From Mangrovimonas aestuarii (GTDB lineage Bacteria > Bacteroidota > Bacteroidia > Flavobacteriales > Flavobacteriaceae): DNA of 64,000 nt. Positions 18,516 to 27,052 of the stretch are shown here, piece after piece. Under the pieces are notes generated by a model, which had not been told where the DNA came from, did not search any database, and was given only the letters and a program-made list of their open reading frames with translations. Within the stretch, counting starts at the first letter, position 1. Every line of letters starts with the position of its first letter. A program made the translations under genes and the position numbers. The stretch is from positions 186,001 to 250,000 of the forward strand of contig NZ_JARACK010000004.1 in assembly GCF_028767185.1 (NCBI RefSeq), in the 5' to 3' direction.

Positions 18516-19098
18516 TGTCGTTTATTTGTTATTCTGGCTATAAGCTGTAGGCTTTAGGCGATAGGCTGTGTGCTTAAGGTTGTGTTAGATACATTATGAG
18601 GTTTCCGCTTTCGGGGGAATTGAAATATTTGATAGGTTAATTTTGAGTTGGCCTTGTTCTCGATACTATTTTTACACTTCATTTCATTTCGTGAAAAATC
18701 ACTCCTTTAGACTTGCAATGTTATTTTGTGAATTTAAAAACAAGGCAGAACACTCATTTTTTAGGATAAACGTCAATAAAAACTGTTGCTATACATCTAT
18801 ATAAAACAAAACACTTTTATAACAATTCAATTATGATAGTTTGTTATACATTTGGGATGTTGTTTGGAATAGTAAGTGAATTTAACGAGTATTGGGTAAA
18901 GAAAATAGATCGCTTTGCTTCTAGAGTTTAGAAGATAGACACTTTTTAGGTTTTGTTGATGTTGTATTTTACAAAACCAATTGATGAACAGTGGATAGAG
19001 AACAATGATTATAAGCATCGAAATAGTACAGATGCATTAAAATAAATAAGTAAAATAAAAATGTTGCCAAGCAAGGGTAACAAAAACATATTGATGAG
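18516..19098. repeat. Repeat-bearing gap between fcl and gmd
   Basis: No gene is seen in these 583 bases. The left part holds three dispersed repeat types that recur in other gaps of this window. These are an AAGCTGTAGGCTTTAGGCGA stretch (18546-18571), a CATTATGAGGTTTCCGCTTT element (18590-18620), and a hairpin element with the flanks TTCTCGATAC and CACTC (18657-18704). The right part is AT-rich, with a weak TACATTTG box at 18847-18854 that lacks a clear -33 partner. Confidence 0.6.
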
Positions 19099-20244
19099 AT
19101 GAAAACTGCTCTAATAACAGGAATAACAGGACAAGATGGTGCCTATTTAGCAGAATTATTATTGGAAAAAGGCTATATGGTTCATGGAATAAAGCGACGC
19201 TCTTCTTTATTCAACACTGATAGAATAGACCATTTATACCAAGATCCACATGCTGATAATGTTCGCTTGAAACTGCATTATGGGGATTTGACTGATTCTA
19301 TGAACCTGACAAGAATCATTCAAGAAACCCAACCTGATGAGATCTATAATTTGGCGGCGATGAGCCATGTTAAGGTGTCTTTTGATACGCCTGAATATAC
19401 TGCTAATGCCGATGGGATTGGTACTTTAAGGATATTGGAAGCTGTACGCCTTTTGGGCTTGGAAAAAAAGACCAAGATTTATCAAGCCTCGACTTCTGAA
19501 CTTTATGGTTTGGTGCAAGCTGTTCCACAAAGTGAGACGACACCATTTTACCCACGCTCTCCCTATGCTGTTGCTAAGCTTTATGCGTATTGGATTACTG
19601 TTAACTATAGGGAAGCTTACGATATGTTTGCCTGTAATGGGATATTATTTAACCATGAGTCGCCATTACGAGGAGAAACGTTTGTGACTCGTAAAATCAC
19701 AAGGGCAGTAGCTAAGATTGCCTTGGGGTTACAGGAAGAATTCTTTATGGGGAATCTAGACGCCAAGCGTGATTGGGGTCATGCCAAAGATTATGTGGAA
19801 GCGATGTGGCGTATGCTACAACAAGATACTCCCGAAGATTTTGTGATTGCTACAGGCCAAACTACCAAAGTTAGAGACTTTATCATTATGGCATTTGCAG
19901 AGCTTGGTATCGGATTGAGGTTTGAAGGAAGTGGTGTTGATGAGCAAGCATTTGTTGATTCAATTGATTTTGAATTATTTACTTCCAAAACGGGTGTTGA
20001 AAAATCTGAGTGTCAATTAAGTCTTGGTAAAAGGGTGCTGAGTATTGATCCTAAATATTTCAGGCCTACAGAAGTTGAGTTGTTAATTGGTGATGCTACA
20101 AAGGCTCAAAATAAGTTGGGATGGAAACCTAAATACGATTTACCAGCTTTAGTTAGTGAAATGATAGCTTCTGATGTATTGTTGTTTAAAAAGGACTTAC
20201 AGCTTAAGAAAAGTGGATATTCTATTTTAAATCAAGCGGAATAA
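19099..20244 (+). CDS. gmd: GDP-mannose 4,6-dehydratase
   Basis: The 381-residue SDR begins with [19 protein letters not shown], contains [25 protein letters not shown], and [15 protein letters not shown] with catalytic Tyr 156 and Lys 160, and has [17 protein letters not shown]. All are hallmarks of Gmd. It converts GDP-D-mannose to GDP-4-keto-6-deoxy-D-mannose, the substrate of Fcl. It sits downstream of fcl across a repeat-rich gap. The codon use looks more ordinary and GC is higher than in the sulfotransferase-like genes upstream. Confidence 0.96.
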   Translation: MKTALITGITGQDGAYLAELLLEKGYMVHGIKRRSSLFNTDRIDHLYQDPHADNVRLKLHYGDLTDSMNLTRIIQETQPDEIYNLAAMSHVKVSFDTPEYTANADGIGTLRILEAVRLLGLEKKTKIYQASTSELYGLVQAVPQSETTPFYPRSPYAVAKLYAYWITVNYREAYDMFACNGILFNHESPLRGETFVTRKITRAVAKIALGLQEEFFMGNLDAKRDWGHAKDYVEAMWRMLQQDTPEDFVIATGQTTKVRDFIIMAFAELGIGLRFEGSGVDEQAFVDSIDFELFTSKTGVEKSECQLSLGKRVLSIDPKYFRPTEVELLIGDATKAQNKLGWKPKYDLPALVSEMIASDVLLFKKDLQLKKSGYSILNQAE

Positions 20245-20429
20245 CAATATTCATTGTAAAGTAGTAGTAACTTATAATGGTTTAGGGGGAATGATTACGA
20301 TTAAGATAGACATAAGGTAGTTTAACAGCCTCTAATTGATCAAGGTGTCGAACCTTTATATTTATGAATATAAGAAGGCTTAATTTTAGCCTTTTAAAAT
20401 TTACTTTATAGGTCTCTTAAAGTATTAAT

Positions 20430-21515
20430 ATGAAGAAAAAATTAAATATACTTATTACAGGAGTTGGTGGACCAACCCCGAGAAGTTTTGCCAGATCTTT
20501 GAAGGAATTAGGAAATTATGCTGAGTATAACTTAATCGGTACAGATATAACACCATATGCCGTTGGGCATTATCAATCATCCATTTTTGATAAATCCTTT
20601 TTAACAAAGCCATCATCAGATAGAGGTTATTGGGAGGAGATGGAGCGATTGATAAAGGATGAAAATATTGATATAGCTGTAATTCTACCAGAACAAGAAG
20701 TGTTTACTTGGAGTAAGAGGCAGGCGGAAGGGACTTTGCCGTGTAAAGCATTGATACCACCTTTAGAAGCTGCTTCTAATCTGATAGATAAAGGTATTTT
20801 ATCTGAAGCATTAAAAGATACAGGGTTGGTTCCTAATTACGTTTTGATTGATGCTACAAGTCCAAGCCTTAAAGAAGATACTGAAGCTAATTTAAATTAT
20901 CCTTATTGGATAAGATCTGCTACTGGTTCGTCTGGATTGGGATCTTTTAAAATCAACAATTTTTCTGATCTGGAACGTTGGATTGCAATAAATCAAGATA
21001 TTGATAATTTTATAGCCAGTGATTATTTGCCTGGTAGAAATTTAGCATGTAAAATGCTCTATTATGAAGGTGAATTAATTCGTTCTGCTTGTGCCGAACG
21101 TGTTAATTATATCATGGCTAAAGTTAGTCCATCTGGAATAACCGGTAACACATCATTCGGTAGGCTAATAAATGACTCCAGAGCTTTTGAGGTGTCAAAA
21201 AAAGCTATGGACATTATTTTTGGGCTTACAAACACTAAAAAACATGGTTTTTATACAGTAGATCTGAAAGAGGATATAAATGGTAATCCATTAATTACTG
21301 AAATAAATGTGCGTCATGTAGCATTTACACAATGTTTTTCTGCAGGAGGGGCTAATTTCTGTGAGGATACAATCAGACTTTTGGATCAAGATTCATCATT
21401 AGATAAGACTTTTATGTCATATAAGTTTGAAGAGGGGTTAATCTTTCTGAGAGATGTAGATGAGCGTCCAATTGTTATGAAAGAGTCGTTATTATTAGAG
21501 CCTTTTTCTAAATAG
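20430..21515 (+). CDS. ATP-grasp domain protein (carbamoyl-phosphate-synthase-like)
   Basis: The 361-residue protein has an N-terminal Rossmann-like preATP-grasp domain starting ILITGVGGPTPRSFARSL. It continues with an ATP-grasp core that includes YPYWIRSATGSSGLGSFK (about residues 156-173), FIASDYLPGRNLACKML and the metal-binding acidic segment ITEINVRHV near residue 289. Such enzymes couple ATP hydrolysis to ligation of a carboxylate to an amine. In a capsule cluster the natural guess is attachment of an amino acid or similar acid to an amino sugar. It lies between gmd (185-base gap with a weak 6-base stem at 20375-20393) and a sugar transferase gene 30 bases downstream. The function is inferred only. 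Confidence 0.75.
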   Translation: MKKKLNILITGVGGPTPRSFARSLKELGNYAEYNLIGTDITPYAVGHYQSSIFDKSFLTKPSSDRGYWEEMERLIKDENIDIAVILPEQEVFTWSKRQAEGTLPCKALIPPLEAASNLIDKGILSEALKDTGLVPNYVLIDATSPSLKEDTEANLNYPYWIRSATGSSGLGSFKINNFSDLERWIAINQDIDNFIASDYLPGRNLACKMLYYEGELIRSACAERVNYIMAKVSPSGITGNTSFGRLINDSRAFEVSKKAMDIIFGLTNTKKHGFYTVDLKEDINGNPLITEINVRHVAFTQCFSAGGANFCEDTIRLLDQDSSLDKTFMSYKFEEGLIFLRDVDERPIVMKESLLLEPFSK

Positions 21516-21545
21516 TCATAAATTTCAAAATTCATCTTTGATGTT

Positions 21546-22241
21546 ATGAAAAGGATATTGGATATAGTCATTCCACTTGTAATTCTAATTGTCATTTCCC
21601 CCCTTCTTTTAATTATCATTTTACTGCTCAAGTTTACAGGAGAAGGAGAGGTGTTTTACCTTCAGGAACGTATGGGTAAAGATAATAACCCATTTTACAT
21701 TTATAAGTTTGCAACCATGCTTAAAAATAGCCCTAATATGGGCGGCAAAACTATTACGGTGCGTAATGATCCTAGAATAACACCAATAGGGAAATGGTTG
21801 CGCATATCTAAATTTAACGAGCTACCACAATTGTTTAATGTTGTTAAAGGTGATATGTCTTTGGTAGGACCTCGTCCGCTTTTAAAAACAAGTTTTTTAA
21901 AATACACACCAGATGTGCAAAATATTATTTATAAAAATACTCCTGGTGTAACAGGAATAGGCTCATTGGTATTTCGTGATGAGGAGAAGTTGGTTTCTAT
22001 GTATAAGGATTTAGGAAAGGATCCAATGGATTATTACCGCCAACACATTTACCCGTATAAAGGGCAGCTTGAAACATGGTACTATAAAAATAATTCCATT
22101 TTGGTTGATTTAAAAATTATTATGTTAACAACATGGTCATTAATTAATTCAGATTCAGATTTGGTTTTTAAGATTTTTAAGGATTTGCCTCCTAAGCCAT
22201 ACGAGTTGACAGTTTCTGGGATTGAACAAATAGCCTCATAA
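21546..22241 (+). CDS. PglC-like sugar transferase (monotopic phosphoglycosyl transferase), copy 1
   Basis: The 231-residue protein has a single N-terminal hydrophobic hairpin (residues about 6-30). The bacterial-sugar-transferase core follows: FYLQERMGKDNNPFYIYKFA, RNDPRITPIGKWLR, KFNELPQLFNVVKGDMSLVG and PRPLL. The family moves a sugar 1-phosphate from a UDP-sugar to undecaprenyl phosphate to start glycan assembly. At the catalytic Asp-Glu dyad known from Campylobacter PglC this protein reads Asn-Glu (FNELPQ). The region after the core, GIGSLVFRDEE, also differs from the usual GLWQ-type end. A paralogue is encoded at 28.5 kb. The likely substrate is the UDP-4-amino sugar made by the LegB/LegC-like pair. 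Confidence 0.88.
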   Translation: MKRILDIVIPLVILIVISPLLLIIILLLKFTGEGEVFYLQERMGKDNNPFYIYKFATMLKNSPNMGGKTITVRNDPRITPIGKWLRISKFNELPQLFNVVKGDMSLVGPRPLLKTSFLKYTPDVQNIIYKNTPGVTGIGSLVFRDEEKLVSMYKDLGKDPMDYYRQHIYPYKGQLETWYYKNNSILVDLKIIMLTTWSLINSDSDLVFKIFKDLPPKPYELTVSGIEQIAS

Positions 22242-22271
22242 ATTGAAAATAGTTTAAATACTTTTTATAGC

Positions 22272-23660
22272 ATGTTATTTAACTCATTAGATTTTGCCCT
22301 GTTTTTACCAATAGTATTTGTACTCTATTGGTTTGTAGCAAACAAAAATTTAAAACTTCAAAATTTTTTAATAGTAGTCGCGAGTTACTATTTTTATGGT
22401 TGTTGGGACTGGCGGTTTTTGTCACTTATTGTGTTCAGCACATTAGTGGATTATAGTATAGGTGTAAGGCTTTCCAAAGAAAATAATTTGGTTAGACGAA
22501 AGGTCTTATTATGGACTAGTATTTTAGTGAATTTAGGTTTTTTGGGCTTTTTTAAATATTATAATTTCTTTCTAGAAAACTTTATAGCTAGTTTTTCACT
22601 TTTTGGGCTAGATTTCCACGCCAATACTCTTAACATTATTTTACCAGTTGGGATAAGCTTTTACACATTTCAGACTTTGAGTTATACCATTGATGTCTAT
22701 AGACGAAAACTGGAGCCTACAAAGGATGTTATTGCTTTTGCGGCTTTTGTTAGCTTTTTTCCTCAATTGGTGGCTGGACCAATTGAGCGCGCAACACATT
22801 TATTGCCTCAAATACTTAACAAACGAAAATTTAATAGCCTAAAAGCTATTGAAGGAATAAAGTTTATTATTTATGGGTTTTTCTTGAAAATATTTATAGC
22901 TGATACCTTGGCTCCTGTAGTTGATGAAATATTTTCTAATTATGAATCTGTATCAGGAGGCACTTTGATGTTAGGGGCTATTTTCTTTTCTATTCAGATT
23001 TATGGTGATTTTAGTGGGTATTCAAAAATAGCGAGAGGGGTTTCAAAGCTTTTTGGTTTTGAGCTCATGGAAAATTTCGATTTTCCATATTTCTCAAGGA
23101 GTATTGGAGAGTTTTGGAGAAAGTGGCATATTTCTCTAAATACATGGTTTCGTGATTATTTGTACATTCCATTAGGTGGCTCTCGTCTTAGTAAATATAG
23201 GAGTGTTCTAAATGTGTTTATTATTTTCTTGGTTTCTGGTTTTTGGCATGGTGCGAATTGGACTTTTATTGCTTGGGGATTCATTCACGCAAGTTTGTTT
23301 ATTCCTTCATTTATTCTAGGAACCAATAGAAAGCATGTAGATTCATTGGAATTAAAGAGTATGGGTTTTATTGAGTTGAGTAGCATATTCCAAATAATGA
23401 TTACTTATTTAGTTGTCACATTTGCATGGATTTTTTTCCGTTCAGAAAACATTACTCAAGCTTTATACATTGTTAAGCATATCAATTTCGAATTCGACAG
23501 TTTTCACAATTTTTTGTGGGTAATTTTTATTTGTATTTTGTTTGACTTTTTATTAATGCAAAGGAAATATGAAAAGTTTATTTACCCATTGATGGTAGGG
23601 GCAATAATCGCAGCTAGTTTTTCGAGTTCAAAGTCTGAGTTTATTTACTTTCAATTTTAG
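22272..23660 (+). CDS. MBOAT family O-acyltransferase (AlgI-like)
   Basis: The 462-residue membrane protein has about eleven transmembrane segments. It carries the MBOAT signatures FWRKWHISLNTWFRDYLYIP (His near 286) and SGFWHGANWTFIAWG with the catalytic histidine near residue 326. AlgI-like proteins pass an acetyl group from the cytoplasm across the inner membrane to a periplasmic partner that esterifies the polysaccharide. The next gene, 5 bases downstream, encodes an SGNH-type protein and is the obvious partner. It sits 30 bases after the sugar transferase gene. O-acetylation of the mature polymer is inferred. Confidence 0.9.
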   Translation: MLFNSLDFALFLPIVFVLYWFVANKNLKLQNFLIVVASYYFYGCWDWRFLSLIVFSTLVDYSIGVRLSKENNLVRRKVLLWTSILVNLGFLGFFKYYNFFLENFIASFSLFGLDFHANTLNIILPVGISFYTFQTLSYTIDVYRRKLEPTKDVIAFAAFVSFFPQLVAGPIERATHLLPQILNKRKFNSLKAIEGIKFIIYGFFLKIFIADTLAPVVDEIFSNYESVSGGTLMLGAIFFSIQIYGDFSGYSKIARGVSKLFGFELMENFDFPYFSRSIGEFWRKWHISLNTWFRDYLYIPLGGSRLSKYRSVLNVFIIFLVSGFWHGANWTFIAWGFIHASLFIPSFILGTNRKHVDSLELKSMGFIELSSIFQIMITYLVVTFAWIFFRSENITQALYIVKHINFEFDSFHNFLWVIFICILFDFLLMQRKYEKFIYPLMVGAIIAASFSSSKSEFIYFQF

Positions 23661-23665
23661 AGCGT

Positions 23666-24550
23666 ATGTTTAAAAAAATCAAGTATTTCGTTTTAGTTTG
23701 CCTTTCTTTTACTCTATCAATGGAGTTTTTAGGCTATCTTAAAGTTAATGATAATAAATTGAGAGTGAATGATAAGAGTCATTCGTACTTTAATGAAAAG
23801 AATACGAAAGATGTTTATTTTGTTGGAGACAGTTATGCGAGTACCAATTATGTGAAGGAAAGTTACCCTGTTATTTTCAAAAATTATTTTAAATCAATAG
23901 GGTGGAATTTCACTGACTTATCGAGAGCAGGTACAGAACTAAATTATCACAAGCCCATACTTGATTCACTAAGTGACATTAAACCTGAGCTTATTATTTA
24001 CTATTATAATATAAGCGATGTGGTATCGCTAAATGATAGTATTCTTCTATTAAACGATAAAAATGTGTCACTTCAGAATAAAGTTGTTGATAAGAAAGAA
24101 AGAGGTAATAGCTTAAAGAGAATAATGAATAGAGCTTATAATGATTCAGAAACTATATTACTGCTTAAAAAGATTGCACAATATTCTTCTTTAATTCTTA
24201 CAGATAGGCATTTAGCAGGGACACCTGCAAATAAATTCCCAATGGAGAATAAAAGACAGGAAAAGAAATTAAAAGATTTTTTCTCTTCAATTACAGCTGA
24301 GAACGTTATCATATTGATAAATACACCCTTTTATGCAGGTGAAAAAGTTAAAATGTGGGAACAATACAATATGTTCAATAATATGGAAACAAGCGATAAT
24401 TGTTTTCTAGTTCAGGCTGTTGATATAATAGATGATTCAAAGTATGCCGTTTCTTGGAGAAATGGACATCCTAATCAAGAGGCTATTAAGGTTATTGCTG
24501 ATAGCTTGATAAATAAAATAGAAGAATTGAGAATAAAAAAACAGAATTGA
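23666..24550 (+). CDS. SGNH-hydrolase-like O-acetylation partner protein
   Basis: The 294-residue protein has an N-terminal hydrophobic anchor (residues about 7-23), then VYFVGDSYAS with Asp 55 and Ser 56, and near the C-terminus WRNGHPNQEA with His 268. The G-D-S block and the late histidine form the serine and histidine parts of an SGNH/GDSL active site. A protein of this kind placed directly behind an AlgI-like gene is usually the periplasmic acetyl-transferring or esterase component, like AlgJ/AlgX. Sequence similarity to those named proteins is weak, so the role rests on active-site motifs and the neighbour. Confidence 0.65.
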   Translation: MFKKIKYFVLVCLSFTLSMEFLGYLKVNDNKLRVNDKSHSYFNEKNTKDVYFVGDSYASTNYVKESYPVIFKNYFKSIGWNFTDLSRAGTELNYHKPILDSLSDIKPELIIYYYNISDVVSLNDSILLLNDKNVSLQNKVVDKKERGNSLKRIMNRAYNDSETILLLKKIAQYSSLILTDRHLAGTPANKFPMENKRQEKKLKDFFSSITAENVIILINTPFYAGEKVKMWEQYNMFNNMETSDNCFLVQAVDIIDDSKYAVSWRNGHPNQEAIKVIADSLINKIEELRIKKQN

Positions 24551-24585
24551 TGGTTTTTCTTTTTTTCTATAAATAATTTATTATT

Positions 24586-25728
24586 ATGATACCATTATCA
24601 ATACCACAACTCGAAGGTAACGAATGGACCTATGTAAAGGAATGTTTGGACACTGGTTGGATTTCCTCTGCAGGTAACTATGTGAACCAATTTGAACAAA
24701 TGGTAGCCGATTATGCTGGAGCCAAGCATGGTGTAGCCTGTATGAACGGTACTGTAGGATTGCACATTGCTTTACAATTGGTAGGTGTTACAGCTAACGA
24801 CCATGTTATTGCACCCAATATTACGTTTATTGCTACCCTAAACGCCATAAAATATACTGGAGCTAGTCCGATTTTGATGGATGTGAATACTGGGAATTGG
24901 CAGATGGATTTAGATTTGTTAGAACAGTTTTTGGCTAGTTCAACATATACTAAGGAAGTCGATGGAAAACCTTATACTTTTAATGCATCAACCAATAAAC
25001 GAATTGCAGCTATTATGCCGGTTCATGTTCTTGGGAATATAGGAGATATGGAGCGATTGACAGTAGTTGCCAAACATTACCACATAGAAGTAGTAGAGGA
25101 CAGTACTGAAGCCCTTGGATCTTTATTTAAAAAGAAACATGCCGGTACGTTTGGTAAGTTTGGCGTATTCAGTTTTAATGGGAATAAGATTATTTCTACT
25201 GGCGGTGGCGGTGTGATTGTGACCGATGATGAAGCATTGGCAAAAAAAGCGAAGCACTTGACCACTCAAGCAAAATCCTCTGCAATGGATTATATTCATG
25301 ATGAAATTGGTTATAACTACCGTTTGGTAAATGTGTTAGCAGCCATAGGGGTGGCGCAGATGGAGACTTTTCCTAAGTTGTTGGGAAATAAACAACGCAT
25401 GGATGCTTTTTACCGTAAAGCGTTAACCGGGGTTGGAGATATTCAGTTTCAGCAGGTGTCAGTTGATGTGAATCCAAACTGTTGGTTGTTTACCTTTAGT
25501 ACGTCTCGTATGCGAGAGTTACTGGCTTATTTGAATGAAAAAGGGGTACAGTCGCGTCCGTTTTGGATGCCGATGAATCAGTTGGAGATGTTTAAAAAGG
25601 ATATTTATATCAGTGATTCAGATGTGTCTTCTACCATATATGATACCTGTATTAGTATACCGAGTTCGGCGGGGATAAGTCAGGAGGAGATGGAGACGGT
25701 TGTGATGACGATCAAGAGTTTCTATTAA
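24586..25728 (+). CDS. PLP-dependent sugar aminotransferase (DegT/DnrJ/EryC1 family, LegC-like)
   Basis: The 380-residue protein has the family start IPLSIPQLEGNEWTYVKECL and GWISSAGNYVNQFE, then APNITFIATLNAI, VVEDSTEALGS, and the PLP lysine 201 in FSFNGNKIISTGGGG. It transfers an amino group from glutamate to C4 of a UDP-4-keto-6-deoxy sugar. The overall pattern is closest to LegC, the partner of LegB in UDP-4-amino-4,6-dideoxy-GlcNAc formation, and a LegB-like dehydratase is encoded at 27.1 kb. No genes for the later legionaminate steps are seen, so the product is probably used directly as an amino sugar. The two partner genes are split by a sulfotransferase gene. Confidence 0.88.
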   Translation: MIPLSIPQLEGNEWTYVKECLDTGWISSAGNYVNQFEQMVADYAGAKHGVACMNGTVGLHIALQLVGVTANDHVIAPNITFIATLNAIKYTGASPILMDVNTGNWQMDLDLLEQFLASSTYTKEVDGKPYTFNASTNKRIAAIMPVHVLGNIGDMERLTVVAKHYHIEVVEDSTEALGSLFKKKHAGTFGKFGVFSFNGNKIISTGGGGVIVTDDEALAKKAKHLTTQAKSSAMDYIHDEIGYNYRLVNVLAAIGVAQMETFPKLLGNKQRMDAFYRKALTGVGDIQFQQVSVDVNPNCWLFTFSTSRMRELLAYLNEKGVQSRPFWMPMNQLEMFKKDIYISDSDVSSTIYDTCISIPSSAGISQEEMETVVMTIKSFY

Positions 25729-25901
25729 TAATGTATGTTTTTTACATCGTTAATTTTTTAGATGCAAATATGCTTATTTACTGATGTCATATTTCATGAA
25801 AATATTTCTATGGAGCGCGTGATAAAATAAAAAATCAAATACTTTTAATTTTAACTAGCTCTAAAACAATTAATTTTTTTAGATTTTAATAAAAATTGTG
25901 A

Positions 25902-26906
25902 ATGGATAAAAATAATAGTAGTTCTTGGCGTTTAAATTTGAAAAAAAAAGGAAAGAAAAATTATGATCTTTTTGTTATTGCACCTCTTCTAAAAACAAAA
26001 AAGTTCAATTCTACAGAGAGTATTGTAATTTTTAGTGAAGCCAGAGGCGGAAGTACTTGGTTAATGGAAATGTTGAGGGACAGTTTGGATTTATGCATTA
26101 ATTGGGAGCCATTGCATCCTGAACTTGGAGCGGTACCCAAAGATTACAGTTTGGGGAACAGACCATTTATAATAGAAAATGATCCAAATTTTCGGTATAA
26201 AGAACTTTTTAAGGACATATTTGAATTTAAAACACATGCATTTTGGAATAGGAAGTATTTAACTTTGACGCAATTAATAAGAGGAAAACAAGTCTTAGTC
26301 AAGTTTGTTAGAGCTAATTTATTGGTGCCTTATATATTAAAAAATTTCAATTTTAAATACCCACCTATTTTTTTATTGCGCCACCCAATAGATGTATGCT
26401 TATCAAAAATTAGAGTAAATCACAAATCTCTTGTAAATACCCATGAAATGGAAATACCAAATTGGTTAAACAATGATAGGTTTGTTAAACATAAAGATTA
26501 TGTTGATAAATTAGAAACAAGATTAGAAAAGGAAATAGCTGTTTGGTGCATAAACAATGCTCCAGTATTAAATAAGTTAGCATATTACAACCTTCATACT
26601 ATTTTTTACTCAGACATATTGATAGATCCTAAAAAGGAGATGGAAAAATTATTTATTAACTATCAGATAGATAATTATGAAGAGAAACTAAGTAAAATCA
26701 ATTTTAGAAAGGCAAGTTCTACCAACAATAGGAAGGGGTTTGGTTATCAAAGTGACGTTACGGGGCAATTGTATAAAAATTTTGAAGCACTTGATCTAGA
26801 GATGAAAAATAGGATTCAAGAAATTTTTGATTATTTCGATTTAAAGGTATTTACAGCTTATTCTCCTCTACCAGAAAAAGAGTTTTTAAAGTTACATCAA
26901 GGTTAA
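25902..26906 (+). CDS. Sulfotransferase family protein
   Basis: The 334-residue protein has IVIFSEARGGSTWLMEMLRD near residues 40-59, a good phosphosulfate loop of the R-G-G-S-T-W type. PPIFLLRHPIDVCLSKI near residue 154 gives the 3'-phosphate site. It is the best match in the window to the classical Sulfotransfer_1/3 pattern. The gene and its flanks (173 bases upstream, 146 downstream) are more AT-rich than the LegC- and LegB-like genes on either side. This suggests it was inserted between two genes that are normally adjacent. It is the sixth and last sulfotransferase-like gene of the locus. Confidence 0.82.
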   Translation: MDKNNSSSWRLNLKKKGKKNYDLFVIAPLLKTKKFNSTESIVIFSEARGGSTWLMEMLRDSLDLCINWEPLHPELGAVPKDYSLGNRPFIIENDPNFRYKELFKDIFEFKTHAFWNRKYLTLTQLIRGKQVLVKFVRANLLVPYILKNFNFKYPPIFLLRHPIDVCLSKIRVNHKSLVNTHEMEIPNWLNNDRFVKHKDYVDKLETRLEKEIAVWCINNAPVLNKLAYYNLHTIFYSDILIDPKKEMEKLFINYQIDNYEEKLSKINFRKASSTNNRKGFGYQSDVTGQLYKNFEALDLEMKNRIQEIFDYFDLKVFTAYSPLPEKEFLKLHQG

Positions 26907-27052
26907 TTTGTAATCTGGCATTAATAGGGTTTGGCGATTGTCTTAATTTATCTGCTCAATATAAAAAAGAATTAAAATTGATTGTTAAACCAAAACAATT
27001 GTAAAACAATTACAAGGGAGCTTAGTATACTCAAAACGATAAGTAATAACTA

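Noticed and set aside
18827-19018. A minus-strand frame of 63 residues between fcl and gmd
   Set aside because: Its composition is that of AT-rich spacer DNA, it has no family resemblance, and no promoter or partner gene is near.
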